From: Acinetobacter johnsonii CIP 64.6
Lineage (GTDB): Bacteria; Pseudomonadota; Gammaproteobacteria; Pseudomonadales; Moraxellaceae
Length of the DNA: 64,000 nt
Assembly (NCBI RefSeq): GCF_000368045.1
Contig: NZ_KB849236.1
Location: 981,293-1,045,292 of the forward strand
Direction of reading: 5' to 3'
Positions within the stretch are counted from its first letter, which is position 1, and each line of letters opens with the position of its first letter. The notes beneath the pieces are model-generated. The model searched no databases. It had not been told where the DNA came from and saw nothing but the letters and a program-made list of their open reading frames with translations. Positions 17,566 through 26,520 of the stretch are shown one piece after another. A program made the position numbers and the translations under genes.

Positions 17566-18525
17566 GTGGATGTTTTGAAGCGCTCTCAGCATGGCATTGC
17601 ATTGATCACCATTTTGGTGATGGTGGCTTTAGCAACCATCCTTGCTGCTACGATTGCGAAACATCAGCGCAATACCGCAGAGAGTACGGGTTATTTAATG
17701 CGACAAAACCAAGCTCTGTTATACGCAAAAAGTGCTGAAGCTTTTTTTTCTGAGCTGTTAGTGGATGATGCTAAAAATGCAGCAGAGGTCGATCATCTAC
17801 AAGAAACATGGGCGAAGCCCATGCCTGCTTTTCCAGTGGAAGATGGTTTTGTTTCTGGGCGTTTAGAAGATGAATCGGGTAAATTTAATTTAAATGCTTT
17901 AGTTAAGTCGGATAAAAAGCCGAATGAGGCTGCAAAACTTTGGTTTGAAAAGCTGTTGGTACGTGTTGGATTGCCTGCACAGCTTTCAGAAGCAGTGATT
18001 GATTGGCAAGATGAAGATGATGAAGTCAGTGGGCCGATGGGTGCTGAATCTGCTTATTATCAAAGTTTAGCTCAGGGTTACTTGGCGCCAAATCGTACTT
18101 TTTATAATGTTGAACAGTTGAAATTGGTACGAGGTTTTGAGGGGCGCAACTATCAACTGATTGCACCTTATGTGAGTGCTTTACCGAATAATGAATTAAA
18201 GGTGAATATAAATACTGCACCTGCGCTGGTGTTGGCTAGCATTGATCCTAAGCTGGATGTATCTGCTATTCAAAATTTACAAAAGCAAAGACAGGCCAAT
18301 TTGGAGCATTTTTCCAATGTTAATGAACTGTGGGAGGTTGATCCATTTAAACAAGTAGACGAGGCTCAGCGGGCTGCTGTTAATGATTTTCTCGGAGTTC
18401 AATCGAACTATTTTAAAGCCAGAATTGAAGTGTTGCTGAATGAGCGTAAGCGTCAGTTTAGTAGTGATTTGGTGCGAAAAGATCAAGCGGTATATGTGGC
18501 TTATCGGAGCATGTCACCGTTTTAA
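17566..18525 (+). CDS. gspK: Type II secretion minor pseudopilin GspK
   Basis: GspK (XcpX) is the large tip pseudopilin that caps the pseudopilus. The 319-aa protein has a short leader ending in G/IALITILVMVALATILA, the ESGKFNLNALV region near residue 105 and the AVIDWQDEDDEVSGP motif near 145-160. It lacks the +5 glutamate of other pseudopilins, as is usual for GspK. The start is GTG at 17566 or TTG at 17575; neither is strong. It is separated from gspJ by 69 bp, unlike the tightly packed genes before it. Confidence 0.88.
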   Translation: MDVLKRSQHGIALITILVMVALATILAATIAKHQRNTAESTGYLMRQNQALLYAKSAEAFFSELLVDDAKNAAEVDHLQETWAKPMPAFPVEDGFVSGRLEDESGKFNLNALVKSDKKPNEAAKLWFEKLLVRVGLPAQLSEAVIDWQDEDDEVSGPMGAESAYYQSLAQGYLAPNRTFYNVEQLKLVRGFEGRNYQLIAPYVSALPNNELKVNINTAPALVLASIDPKLDVSAIQNLQKQRQANLEHFSNVNELWEVDPFKQVDEAQRAAVNDFLGVQSNYFKARIEVLLNERKRQFSSDLVRKDQAVYVAYRSMSPF

Positions 18526-18602
18526 AGGGTAAATATAAGACTGATATGATTTACCAATTGGATTGAACAATAAAATAAATGAGCATAGGTTAACTTTTGC
18601 TT

Positions 18603-18608
18603 TATAAT
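18603..18608 (+). promoter_or_regulatory. Probable -10 box upstream of the queD-like gene
   Basis: A perfect TATAAT lies 39 bp before the ATG in an AT-rich gap that follows gspK. No good -35 was seen at 17 bp. Confidence 0.4.
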
Positions 18609-18647
18609 TAAAGTCAATTCTCAGAAAGTTTGATTGCATTACGGCAT

Positions 18648-19244
18648 ATGTTAATTCGTAAGTTATTTAAGTTTGAAAATGCCCATATTGTACGCAACTG
18701 TACATCGGATCGTTGTAAACGCTCCATTCATGGTCATAGTTATAAAGTTGAATTACTCCTCAAAGCATCGAAATTAGATCATGGTCAAATGGTTTATGAC
18801 TTTGGCTTGCTGAAAGGGGTGATTAAAGACCTTTATGACTCTTTTGATCATGCGATTTGTTTTTGGCAAAACGATGATCCAGAATATATCCAAGCATGTA
18901 AAACATTTAGTGCACGTTGGGTGTCGCTGCCTGTTTCGCCATCGGCTGAACAATTTTCACGTATTTTCTTTTATCTTGCACAACAAGTACTCGCGTCGAC
19001 CGTGACTCAAAACGGTGAAGGCGATGTAGAAGTGTACTCGGTGATTGTGCATGAGACTGATACGGGCTATGCGCAGAGTTTTATTGAAGATATTGAAAAT
19101 ACACAGATGGGGCTTTTAGATTTAAGCCAGATCGAGTTTTCAGAACAAATCCAAGCGGAATGGGCGGACACTGAAATGTATACCAAATTAAAAGAAGGTA
19201 TCCAATTTCACAATCCGAATGTAGAATTGCAAGTCAAACTGTGA
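18648..19244 (+). CDS. queD: 6-carboxytetrahydropterin synthase family protein
   Basis: The family makes 6-carboxy-tetrahydropterin, the second step toward queuosine, from dihydroneopterin triphosphate. The 198-aa protein is longer than E. coli QueD (about 120 aa) but keeps the zinc histidines (FENAHIV near residue 12, IHGHSY near 30-33), the catalytic cysteine in DRCKRSIHGH and the Asp-His pair in SFDHAI. An upstream TTG (18630) would add six residues. The extra length in the C-terminal half is unexplained. The assignment to QueD rather than another pterin synthase is by family only. Confidence 0.75.
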   Translation: MLIRKLFKFENAHIVRNCTSDRCKRSIHGHSYKVELLLKASKLDHGQMVYDFGLLKGVIKDLYDSFDHAICFWQNDDPEYIQACKTFSARWVSLPVSPSAEQFSRIFFYLAQQVLASTVTQNGEGDVEVYSVIVHETDTGYAQSFIEDIENTQMGLLDLSQIEFSEQIQAEWADTEMYTKLKEGIQFHNPNVELQVKL

Positions 19245-19285
19245 AATTTGTCACGGAATATACAGTAAGGGAATAAGGCGCAAGT

Positions 19286-19999
19286 ATGTCTTTAACAGAA
19301 CAACAGCAAACCAAGCTTGATAAAATTCAGCTGGATGCCAGTTGGAAACATGGATTAAGTGACTTTTTGCTTAGTACAAAGATGGATGCGCTAAAGCAGT
19401 TTCTTGTTACAGAAATAAAAGCGAATAAAGTGATTTATCCGCCAAATGCGCTGATTTTTAATGCATTTAATACGACGCCTTTGGCGAATGTAAAAGTGGT
19501 AATACTCGGACAAGACCCATATCATGGACCGAATCAAGCACATGGGCTCAGTTTCTCTGTGCAAAAGGGGCTTGCTTTACCACCATCTTTACGTAATATT
19601 TTCCATGAGTTAAATAAAGATTTAGGAATTGATATTCCTAAACATGGGGATTTAACTCGGTGGGCGCAGCAAGGAGTTTTGCTGTTAAACAGTGTATTAA
19701 CCGTTGAAGCTGGTCAACCAACATCTCATCAAAAACAAGGTTGGGAAGACTTTACCGATCATGTGATTGATGTTTTAAATGAACAGCGCGAGCATATTGT
19801 TTTTATTCTTTGGGGAGCATATGCGCAGCGGAAAGGACAACGGATTGATCAAGAAAAGCATTTGGTGTTAAAGGCGGCACATCCGTCACCTTTGGCAGCA
19901 AACCGTGGTGGATTCTTCGGTTGTAAAGTTTTTTCAAAATCCAATAATTATCTTAAACAACATGGCATTGAGCCTATAGATTGGCAGCTGGACGCATGA
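19286..19999 (+). CDS. ung: Uracil-DNA glycosylase
   Basis: Ung removes uracil from DNA in base-excision repair. The 237-aa protein has the catalytic water-activating loop GQDPYHGPNQAHGLSFSV near residue 74 and the second motif HPSPLAANRGGFFG near 199, both characteristic of family 1. Its stop overlaps the next ATG. Confidence 0.96.
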   Translation: MSLTEQQQTKLDKIQLDASWKHGLSDFLLSTKMDALKQFLVTEIKANKVIYPPNALIFNAFNTTPLANVKVVILGQDPYHGPNQAHGLSFSVQKGLALPPSLRNIFHELNKDLGIDIPKHGDLTRWAQQGVLLLNSVLTVEAGQPTSHQKQGWEDFTDHVIDVLNEQREHIVFILWGAYAQRKGQRIDQEKHLVLKAAHPSPLAANRGGFFGCKVFSKSNNYLKQHGIEPIDWQLDA

Positions 20000-21117
20000 C
20001 ATATTCTCCCGTTTCTAAAAACTACCATCCAGATTTGATTGTAGAAGAAGCAAAAAATGGTTGGCGCATTGTTCGTCTGAATAGACCAAAATCACTTCAC
20101 GCTTTAGATGAAACGATTGTTTCAGCTTTATTTGAAGTGTTTCAAGATTTTCATAGCGATGACGCAGTAAAAGCCATTTGGTTGGATTCAACCACACCAA
20201 AAGCATTCTGTGCGGGTGGTGATGTACGTAAACTTCGTCAATTGGTGATTAACGATGAAGTTGAAACAGCCAATCAGTTCTTTGAGCAAGAATATGCTTT
20301 AGATTTGTTACTACACAACTATGCTAAGCCTGTCTTGGTGTGGGGTGAAGGTTATGTCATGGGTGGTGGTTTAGGTCTGTTTATGGCAGCGCCATTCCGT
20401 TTGGTGACACCGCATTCACGTTTAGCGATGCCTGAAATTAATATTGGTTTGTACCCAGATGTGGGCGCAACGCGTTTCTTGGCGGATCGTGGAGCAATTG
20501 GTCTGTTTACAGGTTTAACGGGTTCAATCATGACAGCTGCAGGCGCATATGGTATTGGTTGGGCAACACACATCTGTGATGCGCAGCGTAATACGGTGCT
20601 TGAGAAAGTTATCAATATAGACTGGAGTCATTATCCAGCAGGTGATTTTAGAGCCATTGATGACACATTAAACAGTATGCATCGTCCGGTAGGCCCAGGT
20701 CCATTACAGAACTCTTTGGATGTCATTCATAGTGTATGTCGTGGTGTGAACTTCGAGCATGATTATGATGCTATTGTTGGTTTAAGTGATGAGCGTAGCG
20801 ATTGGCTTCGTCAAGCCAGTGAGAACTTACAAAAAGGCTCACCAACAACTGCTGCATTAACATGGTTGCTATGGCAGTGGGGCAAGCAGGTTCATTCTTG
20901 GAATGAAGTGTTCGAGCTTGAAACCCAAATTTCGGACTGGAAAATTCGTCATGCAGACTTTGTTGAGGGTGTGCGTGCGCGTTTAGTGGATAAAGACTTG
21001 TCACCAGCATGGAAACAAGGGGCTAGTAATAGCTTAAAGGGTATTTTCGCTGGTAATCCACCAACAACGAGCATTGAAAGCTGGAATGAACTCCTTAAAC
21101 ATTACGATGTAATCTAA
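19996..21117 (+). CDS. Enoyl-CoA hydratase/isomerase family protein (3-hydroxyisobutyryl-CoA hydrolase-like)
   Basis: This 373-aa crotonase-fold protein begins at the ATG overlapping the ung stop; a TTG five codons earlier is less likely. The oxyanion-hole segments FCAGGDVRKL near residue 74 and YVMGGGLGL near 120 are present, with the catalytic region PEINIGLYPDVGATRFL near 145. The length and this last motif resemble 3-hydroxyisobutyryl-CoA hydrolases of valine breakdown rather than short enoyl-CoA hydratases. No other valine genes lie nearby. Confidence 0.82.
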   Translation: MTYSPVSKNYHPDLIVEEAKNGWRIVRLNRPKSLHALDETIVSALFEVFQDFHSDDAVKAIWLDSTTPKAFCAGGDVRKLRQLVINDEVETANQFFEQEYALDLLLHNYAKPVLVWGEGYVMGGGLGLFMAAPFRLVTPHSRLAMPEINIGLYPDVGATRFLADRGAIGLFTGLTGSIMTAAGAYGIGWATHICDAQRNTVLEKVINIDWSHYPAGDFRAIDDTLNSMHRPVGPGPLQNSLDVIHSVCRGVNFEHDYDAIVGLSDERSDWLRQASENLQKGSPTTAALTWLLWQWGKQVHSWNEVFELETQISDWKIRHADFVEGVRARLVDKDLSPAWKQGASNSLKGIFAGNPPTTSIESWNELLKHYDVI

Positions 21118-21122
21118 TCTTT

Positions 21123-21623
21123 ATGACTGATGTTTTAAAAATAGATAGTGAATGGATGCAGCTTGCTTTAGAGCAGGCTGCTATTGCAGCATCAAAAGGT
21201 GAAGTCCCTGTTGGGGCGGTCATTGTGAGTCAAAATAAAATTATTGGTTCGGGCTTTAATGCTCCTATTACGTTAAATGACCCTACTGCGCATGCTGAAG
21301 TTCAAGCACTGCGTGATGCTTGTCAAAATACACAAAACTATCGTTTACCTGATGATGCGGTCATGTATGTGACGCTTGAGCCTTGTACCATGTGTGTAGG
21401 TGCTTTGGTGCATGCACGCGTTTCAAAAGTAGTATTTGGTGCGACAGAGCCGAAAGCGGGCTCTCTTATAAGTGCACGTAAATTATTTGAAACGGGCTAT
21501 TATAATCATCAGTTCTTGGTTGAGTCGGGTTGTTTACATGAGCAATGCTCACAGCAGCTCAGTCACTTTTTTAAAATGCGCCGCAAACAAAAGCGACTAT
21601 CCCGTCTACAAGAAAAGGGATGA
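21123..21623 (+). CDS. tadA: tRNA-specific adenosine deaminase TadA
   Basis: TadA converts A34 to inosine in the tRNA-Arg(ACG) anticodon. The 166-aa protein has the zinc-deaminase motifs HAEV (His near residue 57, catalytic Glu 59) and PCTMCVGALVHARV near 87-100. The C-terminal basic tail (MRRKQKRLSRL) fits tRNA binding. Confidence 0.93.
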   Translation: MTDVLKIDSEWMQLALEQAAIAASKGEVPVGAVIVSQNKIIGSGFNAPITLNDPTAHAEVQALRDACQNTQNYRLPDDAVMYVTLEPCTMCVGALVHARVSKVVFGATEPKAGSLISARKLFETGYYNHQFLVESGCLHEQCSQQLSHFFKMRRKQKRLSRLQEKG

Positions 21624-21698
21624 ATGAATTCGTAAAATAATAATTTCATGTAAAATGAAATGACAATAATTATTGTCAAATAAGGCGTTGGAACCACC

Positions 21699-22130
21699 AT
21701 GAATAATATTCAGATTAAAAAAGAATTTAATGCACCCGTAGAGCAGGTATTTGATTTACTTTCTAAACATTCAACCTATAACGTCGCTTTTGCACCAGTT
21801 CAAGTGGTGCGAGTAAAAGATTCCGCAGATCCAGAACGTCCGGATGGACTTGGTTCTGTACGGCGTATGGGGTTTGGGCCAATTAAACCGTTGCAAGAGC
21901 AAATTACATTAATGAATGTGAATGAGCGTATTGAATACAAGATTATTAAAAATCCACTCATCAAACATCATTTGGGTATTATTGAGTTTGAGCCGATTGA
22001 CTCGAATAAAACGTTAGTGACCTATACGATTGAATTACAGGCACGTGCACCTTTTGTAAGTAAATTAATCCTTGCACAGCTTAAATCTGCGATTAAACTA
22101 GGTTTTTCAAAACTCGCTAAATCTGTATAA
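21699..22130 (+). CDS. SRPBCC (START-like) family protein
   Basis: The 143-aa protein begins IQIKKEFNAPVEQVFDLLSKHSTYN and continues with alternating beta strands, the pattern of polyketide-cyclase/START-like ligand-binding proteins. No catalytic residues can be assigned and its ligand is unknown. It stands alone between tadA and cmk. Confidence 0.7.
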   Translation: MNNIQIKKEFNAPVEQVFDLLSKHSTYNVAFAPVQVVRVKDSADPERPDGLGSVRRMGFGPIKPLQEQITLMNVNERIEYKIIKNPLIKHHLGIIEFEPIDSNKTLVTYTIELQARAPFVSKLILAQLKSAIKLGFSKLAKSV

Positions 22131-22147
22131 CAAACTTTGGGTAAGCA

Positions 22148-22831
22148 ATGACAGTTCAAATAATCACAATTGATGGTCCAAGTGGTTCGGGTAAGGGCAC
22201 ACTGGCTGCAAAAATAGCAGCCCATTATCAATTTCATTTACTTGATTCGGGAGCGTTATATCGCTTGTTGGGCCTGTCATTGCATCAACAGGATTTGTTG
22301 GATGCTTTGTCAAGCGAACTGAGTCAGTGTGTCGAAATTGCTAAACATTTAGACATACAATTTTTAAGTTCTGCACAAGGCACACAAGTCTTGCTCAATG
22401 GTGAGGATGTTAGTCAAACCATTCGAACTGAGCGAGTTGGTGAGTTTGCATCAAAAGTTGCAACAATTCCTGAGCTTAGAGCTGCGCTGGTCGATCGCCA
22501 ACATGCTTTTGCACAAGCACCGGGCTTGGTTGCAGATGGCCGAGACATGGCAACATCCATCTTTCCAGAGGCTCAAGCCAAGATTTATTTAACCGCTTCA
22601 GCCCAATCTCGTGCTGAACGCAGAGTAAAGCAGTTGCAGGGTATGGGGCTGGATGCTAAAATAAACGATATTTTAGGTAATATTGAGGCGCGTGATAAAC
22701 GTGACATGGAGCGCGAAGTTGCTCCACTCAGACCAGCAGCTGATGCCTACATCATTGATAGTTCTGAATTGAACATTGATGAGGTATTTCAGCTTATGAC
22801 GGCTTATATCGATAAGCAATTAGCAAACTAA
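22148..22831 (+). CDS. cmk: Cytidylate kinase
   Basis: Cmk phosphorylates CMP and dCMP. The 227-aa protein has the P-loop IDGPSGSGKGT at residues 8-18, LDSGALYRLL near 34, and DGRDMATSIFPEA near 130-142. The cmk-rpsA-ihfB order is widely conserved in gammaproteobacteria. Confidence 0.95.
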   Translation: MTVQIITIDGPSGSGKGTLAAKIAAHYQFHLLDSGALYRLLGLSLHQQDLLDALSSELSQCVEIAKHLDIQFLSSAQGTQVLLNGEDVSQTIRTERVGEFASKVATIPELRAALVDRQHAFAQAPGLVADGRDMATSIFPEAQAKIYLTASAQSRAERRVKQLQGMGLDAKINDILGNIEARDKRDMEREVAPLRPAADAYIIDSSELNIDEVFQLMTAYIDKQLAN

Positions 22832-22944
22832 CGAATTTTTATATTCAGCAGAAGCATAGCTTGATCAGTTCAAAATGGACTATGTAGACGCTTAACTAAA
22901 CCGGCCTTGTCTGATCCAAGACCGCTGACTTTATCAGGTATATC

Positions 22945-24621
22945 ATGACCGAATCTTTTGCAGCCCTCTTTGAAGAAAGCGAATTAAACCTCAACGTTGA
23001 AAAGGGTGCTGTCATCCAAGGCGTTGTAGTAAACATCGATTCTGATTGGGTAACAGTTGACACTGGCCTTAAATCAGAAGGTATTGTTGACCGCGCTGAA
23101 TTCTTAAATGAACAACGCGAACTTGAAGTTCAAGTTGGCGACACTGTTGATGTTGTTGTTGAAGCGCTTGACAACGGCATGGGTCAAACAGTTTTATCAC
23201 GTGAAAAAGCGAAACGTGCTGAAACTTGGACTAAACTTGAAAAAATCTTTGAAGACGGCGAAATCGTTACTGGTGTTATCTCTGGTAAAGTTAAAGGCGG
23301 TTTCACTGTTGACATCGGTCCAGTTCGTGCGTTCCTTCCAGGTTCTTTAGTTGATACTCGTCCTATTCGTGATACTACTCACTTAGAAGGTAAAGAGTTA
23401 GAATTCAAAGTAATCAAACTTGATGCTAAACGTAACAACGTTGTTGTATCTCGTCGTGCTGTTATGGAAGCTGAATCTTCAGCTGACCGTGAAGCTCTTC
23501 TTGCTCAGCTTGAAGAAGGTCAAACAGTTACTGGTACTATCAAAAATCTTACTGACTACGGCGCATTCGTTGACCTTGGCGGTATTGATGGTCTTCTTCA
23601 CATCACTGACATGGCTTGGAAACGTATCAAGCACCCATCAGAAGTTGTTGAAGTTGGTCAAGAAGTTACTGTTAAAGTACTTAAGTTTGACAAAGAACGT
23701 AACCGCGTATCTTTAGGTCTTAAGCAATTAGGCGAAGATCCATGGTTAGCGATCATGAACCGTTACCCTAAAGGTTCAATCGTTAAAGCTCGCGTAACTA
23801 ACTTAACTGACTACGGCTGTTTCGCAGAAATCGCTGAAGGCGTTGAAGGTTTAGTACACGTTTCTGAAATGGACCACACTAACAAAAACATCCACCCATC
23901 TAAAGTTGTTCAGATTGGTGATGAAGTTGATGTTATGGTTCTTGAAGTTGACGAAGAGCGTCGTCGTATTTCTCTTGGTATCAAACAAACTCGTGCTAAC
24001 CCATGGGAAGAGTTTGCTAAGAACCACGACAAAGGTGAAAAAGTTTCAGGTACGATCAAGTCAATCACTGACTTCGGTATCTTCATCGGTCTACCAGGCG
24101 GTATCGATGGTCTAGTTCACTTGTCTGATATTTCTTGGAACGAGCAAGGCGAAGAAGCTATCCGTCGTTACAAGAAAGGTGACACAGTTGAAGCGGTTAT
24201 CTTGTCTGTAGACGCTGAAGGCAACCGTATCAGCCTTGGCATCAAGCAAATGAACAGCGATCCGTTCAACGATTTCTTAGCTGCTAACGAACGCGGTGCA
24301 CTTGTAAAAGGTACTGTAACTGCTGTTGACGCTCGTGGCGCAACACTTAAGTTAGCTGACGAAGTTGAAGCGACTCTTAAAGCATCTGAAATCAACCGCG
24401 ACCGCGTTGAAGATGCAACTAAGTTCCTTGAAGTTGGTCAAGAAGTTGAAGCGAAAATCATCAACGTAGATCGTAAATCTCGCTCTATCAACTTGTCTAT
24501 CAAAGCGAAAGACGAAGCTGAAGAGAAAGAAGCAGTTGCTAACTTGAAGACAGCAACTACTGGTCAAGACAATGGTCCTAAGACTATTGGTGATTTGATC
24601 AAAGCTCAAATGGGCAACTAA
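22945..24621 (+). CDS. rpsA: 30S ribosomal protein S1
   Basis: S1 brings mRNAs to the ribosome. The 558-aa protein is of full length and consists of six S1 repeats; repeats 3-6 show the regular TDYGAFVDLGGIDGLLH-type strand. Codon use is visibly biased toward highly expressed gene codons (many GTT, GGT, CGT). It follows cmk by 113 bp, a leader in which S1 autoregulation is expected from other species, though I cannot identify a structure by eye. Confidence 0.97.
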   Translation: MTESFAALFEESELNLNVEKGAVIQGVVVNIDSDWVTVDTGLKSEGIVDRAEFLNEQRELEVQVGDTVDVVVEALDNGMGQTVLSREKAKRAETWTKLEKIFEDGEIVTGVISGKVKGGFTVDIGPVRAFLPGSLVDTRPIRDTTHLEGKELEFKVIKLDAKRNNVVVSRRAVMEAESSADREALLAQLEEGQTVTGTIKNLTDYGAFVDLGGIDGLLHITDMAWKRIKHPSEVVEVGQEVTVKVLKFDKERNRVSLGLKQLGEDPWLAIMNRYPKGSIVKARVTNLTDYGCFAEIAEGVEGLVHVSEMDHTNKNIHPSKVVQIGDEVDVMVLEVDEERRRISLGIKQTRANPWEEFAKNHDKGEKVSGTIKSITDFGIFIGLPGGIDGLVHLSDISWNEQGEEAIRRYKKGDTVEAVILSVDAEGNRISLGIKQMNSDPFNDFLAANERGALVKGTVTAVDARGATLKLADEVEATLKASEINRDRVEDATKFLEVGQEVEAKIINVDRKSRSINLSIKAKDEAEEKEAVANLKTATTGQDNGPKTIGDLIKAQMGN

Positions 24622-24681
24622 GTAGATGTTTGAATTGTATTGTTAATGTAAGTTAACTAATACTTTTTACACAAATACAAT

Positions 24682-24722
24682 AAACGGTAGCGTAGTATTC
24701 ACTTATTACGCTACCGTTTTGT
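24682..24722 (+). terminator. Terminator after rpsA
   Basis: A 13-bp stem (AAACGGTAGCGTA with its complement) closes a 12-base loop and ends in TTTT, 61 bases after the rpsA stop. Confidence 0.85.
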
Positions 24723-24736
24723 ATTTAAACAGGTTA

Positions 24737-24767
24737 TTATCAATCTATCTACAAGGTAGCTTGATAA
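24737..24767 (+). promoter_or_regulatory. Two-part inverted repeat before ihfB
   Basis: TTATCAA and TTGATAA face each other around an inner CTAC-AAG-GTAG hairpin, ending 15 bases before the ihfB ATG. Each outer arm contains TATCAA, the first half of the IHF consensus WATCAANNNNTTR, with an imperfect second half. Confidence 0.4.
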
Positions 24768-24782
24768 TTAAAGAGGTCGCAG

Positions 24783-25088
24783 ATGACTACTGAAGCACTT
24801 AATAAGTCTGACTTAATAGAGCGTATTTCTCTTAAAAACCCGCACTTAGCAGAGCCATTAGTGGAAGAAGCTGTTAAGATTATGATTGATCAAATGATTG
24901 CATCTTTGTCTTCTGATAATCGTATTGAAATTCGTGGTTTTGGTAGTTTTGCACTCCATCACCGTGAGCCTCGTGTTGGGCGTAATCCTAAAACAGGTAA
25001 GTCGGTAGAAGTGGCTGCTAAAGCTGTTCCACATTTCAAACCAGGTAAAGCATTACGTGATGCAGTAAACGAGACTGCAGGCGAATAA
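24783..25088 (+). CDS. ihfB: Integration host factor beta subunit
   Basis: IhfB pairs with IhfA to bend DNA at specific sites. The 101-aa protein has the HU/IHF fold with the signature GFGSFALHHREPRVGRNPKT near residues 46-65, including the intercalating proline of RNPKTG. It is preceded by its own leader after the rpsA terminator. Confidence 0.95.
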   Translation: MTTEALNKSDLIERISLKNPHLAEPLVEEAVKIMIDQMIASLSSDNRIEIRGFGSFALHHREPRVGRNPKTGKSVEVAAKAVPHFKPGKALRDAVNETAGE

Positions 25089-25105
25089 AATTTATTGGGG
25101 TGCTT

Positions 25106-25471
25106 ATGCGTTACGTATTATTCGCATTATTAATTGTACTGTTTGGCTACTGCCTAGCTTTAGTGCTACAAAACGGAACTGAGCTAACCGTTGATCTGTT
25201 GTTTATACAGGTTCCAGCAATGCGTTTAGGCCTATTGTTATTATTAACAATGGCTTTAGGGATTGTGTTGGGTTTGTTAATTGGTGTTCAGGTATTTCGT
25301 GTATTCCAGAAAGGTTGGGAAATTAAGCGACTACGTAAAGACATTGATCACCTTCGTAAAGAGCAGATTCAATCCGCTCAGTTGGCTGCTGCTGAAGCTG
25401 CAGCACATACAAGACATGAAAAAACGGTGTTAGATATCAATCCTAATGATCGTCCATCTACACCGCTTTAA
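25106..25471 (+). CDS. lapA: LapA family inner-membrane protein
   Basis: LapA (DUF1049) takes part with LapB in controlling LPS synthesis through LpxC in enterobacteria. The 121-aa protein has two transmembrane helices (residues 3-20 and 40-65) joined by NGTELTVDLLFIQVPA, then a basic coiled tail. A GTG two codons upstream is an alternative start. In E. coli lapB separates lapA from pyrF; here no lapB is present and a terminator follows. Confidence 0.8.
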   Translation: MRYVLFALLIVLFGYCLALVLQNGTELTVDLLFIQVPAMRLGLLLLLTMALGIVLGLLIGVQVFRVFQKGWEIKRLRKDIDHLRKEQIQSAQLAAAEAAAHTRHEKTVLDINPNDRPSTPL

Positions 25472-25526
25472 GCCACAATATGAAGTAAGATTTCTATCTT
25501 AGAAGTATTGAAGCAAGTTTGATTTA

Positions 25527-25560
25527 AACGCCTTTGGATATATAGCCAAAGGCGTTTTTT
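25527..25560 (+). terminator. Terminator after lapA
   Basis: AACGCCTTTGG and CCAAAGGCGTT form a GC-containing stem with a short loop and T6. Confidence 0.9.
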
Positions 25561-25648
25561 ATTGTGCTTTAAAATATTGATAACTATATAAAAAGTATAT
25601 GAATAAAGAACTTAGTTTGAATTTTAAATGGTTTTTAGAAAAATAGTC

Positions 25649-25677
25649 TTGGTCGTTTTAGGCTTAATCCGTATAAT
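25649..25677 (+). promoter_or_regulatory. pyrF promoter
   Basis: TTGGTC (25649-25654) and TATAAT (25672-25677) are 17 bp apart, and the preferred pyrF ATG is 32 bp downstream. Confidence 0.7.
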
Positions 25678-25709
25678 GCCATAATTTTGTGAGTTTGAAG
25701 GGTCTCCCC

Positions 25710-26390
25710 ATGAGTATTATTGTTGCCTTAGATGCAAAAAGTCATTATGACGCAATGACGATTGCTGGGCAATTAGACCCTCAATTATGCCGTGTAAAAG
25801 TCGGTAAAGAATTATTTACCCATGAAGGCTCATCTATTGTTAAAGCTTTACATGGTGAAGGCTTTGAAGTCTTTCTAGATCTAAAATTTCACGATATTCC
25901 AAATACGACTGCGCAAGCGGTATGTGCTGCTGCAGATATGGGGGTTTGGATGGTAAACGTCCATGCTTCAGGTGGCCGTAAAATGATGGAAACTTGCGTT
26001 GAGCGCTTAAAGGCAGGCAACTATAACACTCAACTGATAGCAGTAACGGTGTTAACCTCGATGGGCCGTGAAGATTTAGCCGATATTGGTCTAGATATTG
26101 AACCATTTGAACAAGTCAAGCGTCTAGCAAAACTGACTAAAGACAGTGGTTTAGATGGTGTGGTATGTTCAGCGCAAGAAGCAAAAATGCTGCGTGAGAC
26201 TTTGGGTTCAGAGTTTGCATTGGTAACACCGGGCATTCGCCCTGAGGGCTCAAGTGCGGATGACCAAAAGCGTATCGTAACGCCAAAACAAGCAATGTTA
26301 GACGGTGCAACACATCTAGTGATTGGTCGACCAATTACACAGTCTGCAAACCCGTGTCAGATGCTCAAAGATATTTTAGCGACGCTTTAA
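25710..26390 (+). CDS. pyrF: Orotidine-5'-phosphate decarboxylase
   Basis: PyrF makes UMP from OMP in pyrimidine synthesis. From ATG 25710 it is a 226-aa TIM barrel: IVALDAKSHYDA at residues 4-15, the catalytic DLKFHDIPNTTAQAV near 57-71, and the phosphate-binding TPGIRP and VIGRPITQS near 180-210. An in-frame start seven codons earlier is less likely because it falls nearer the promoter. Confidence 0.95.
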   Translation: MSIIVALDAKSHYDAMTIAGQLDPQLCRVKVGKELFTHEGSSIVKALHGEGFEVFLDLKFHDIPNTTAQAVCAAADMGVWMVNVHASGGRKMMETCVERLKAGNYNTQLIAVTVLTSMGREDLADIGLDIEPFEQVKRLAKLTKDSGLDGVVCSAQEAKMLRETLGSEFALVTPGIRPEGSSADDQKRIVTPKQAMLDGATHLVIGRPITQSANPCQMLKDILATL

Positions 26391-26404
26391 GCGACTAGAA
26401 ATCT

Positions 26405-26433
26405 AAAAAGCCTTTCATTCGAAAGGCTTTTTT
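26405..26433 (+). terminator. Terminator between pyrF and lysO (convergent)
   Basis: AAAAAGCCTTTC-ATTC-GAAAGGCTTTTTT can serve both directions. Confidence 0.9.
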
Positions 26434-26520
26434 ATGGATTAAATTTTAAAAAGAATTGTTGGTGAGCGAAGTGGTGGCAATAGCAAAATAAAAAGACAGC
26501 ATTGAATAGTGCGCTATGCT

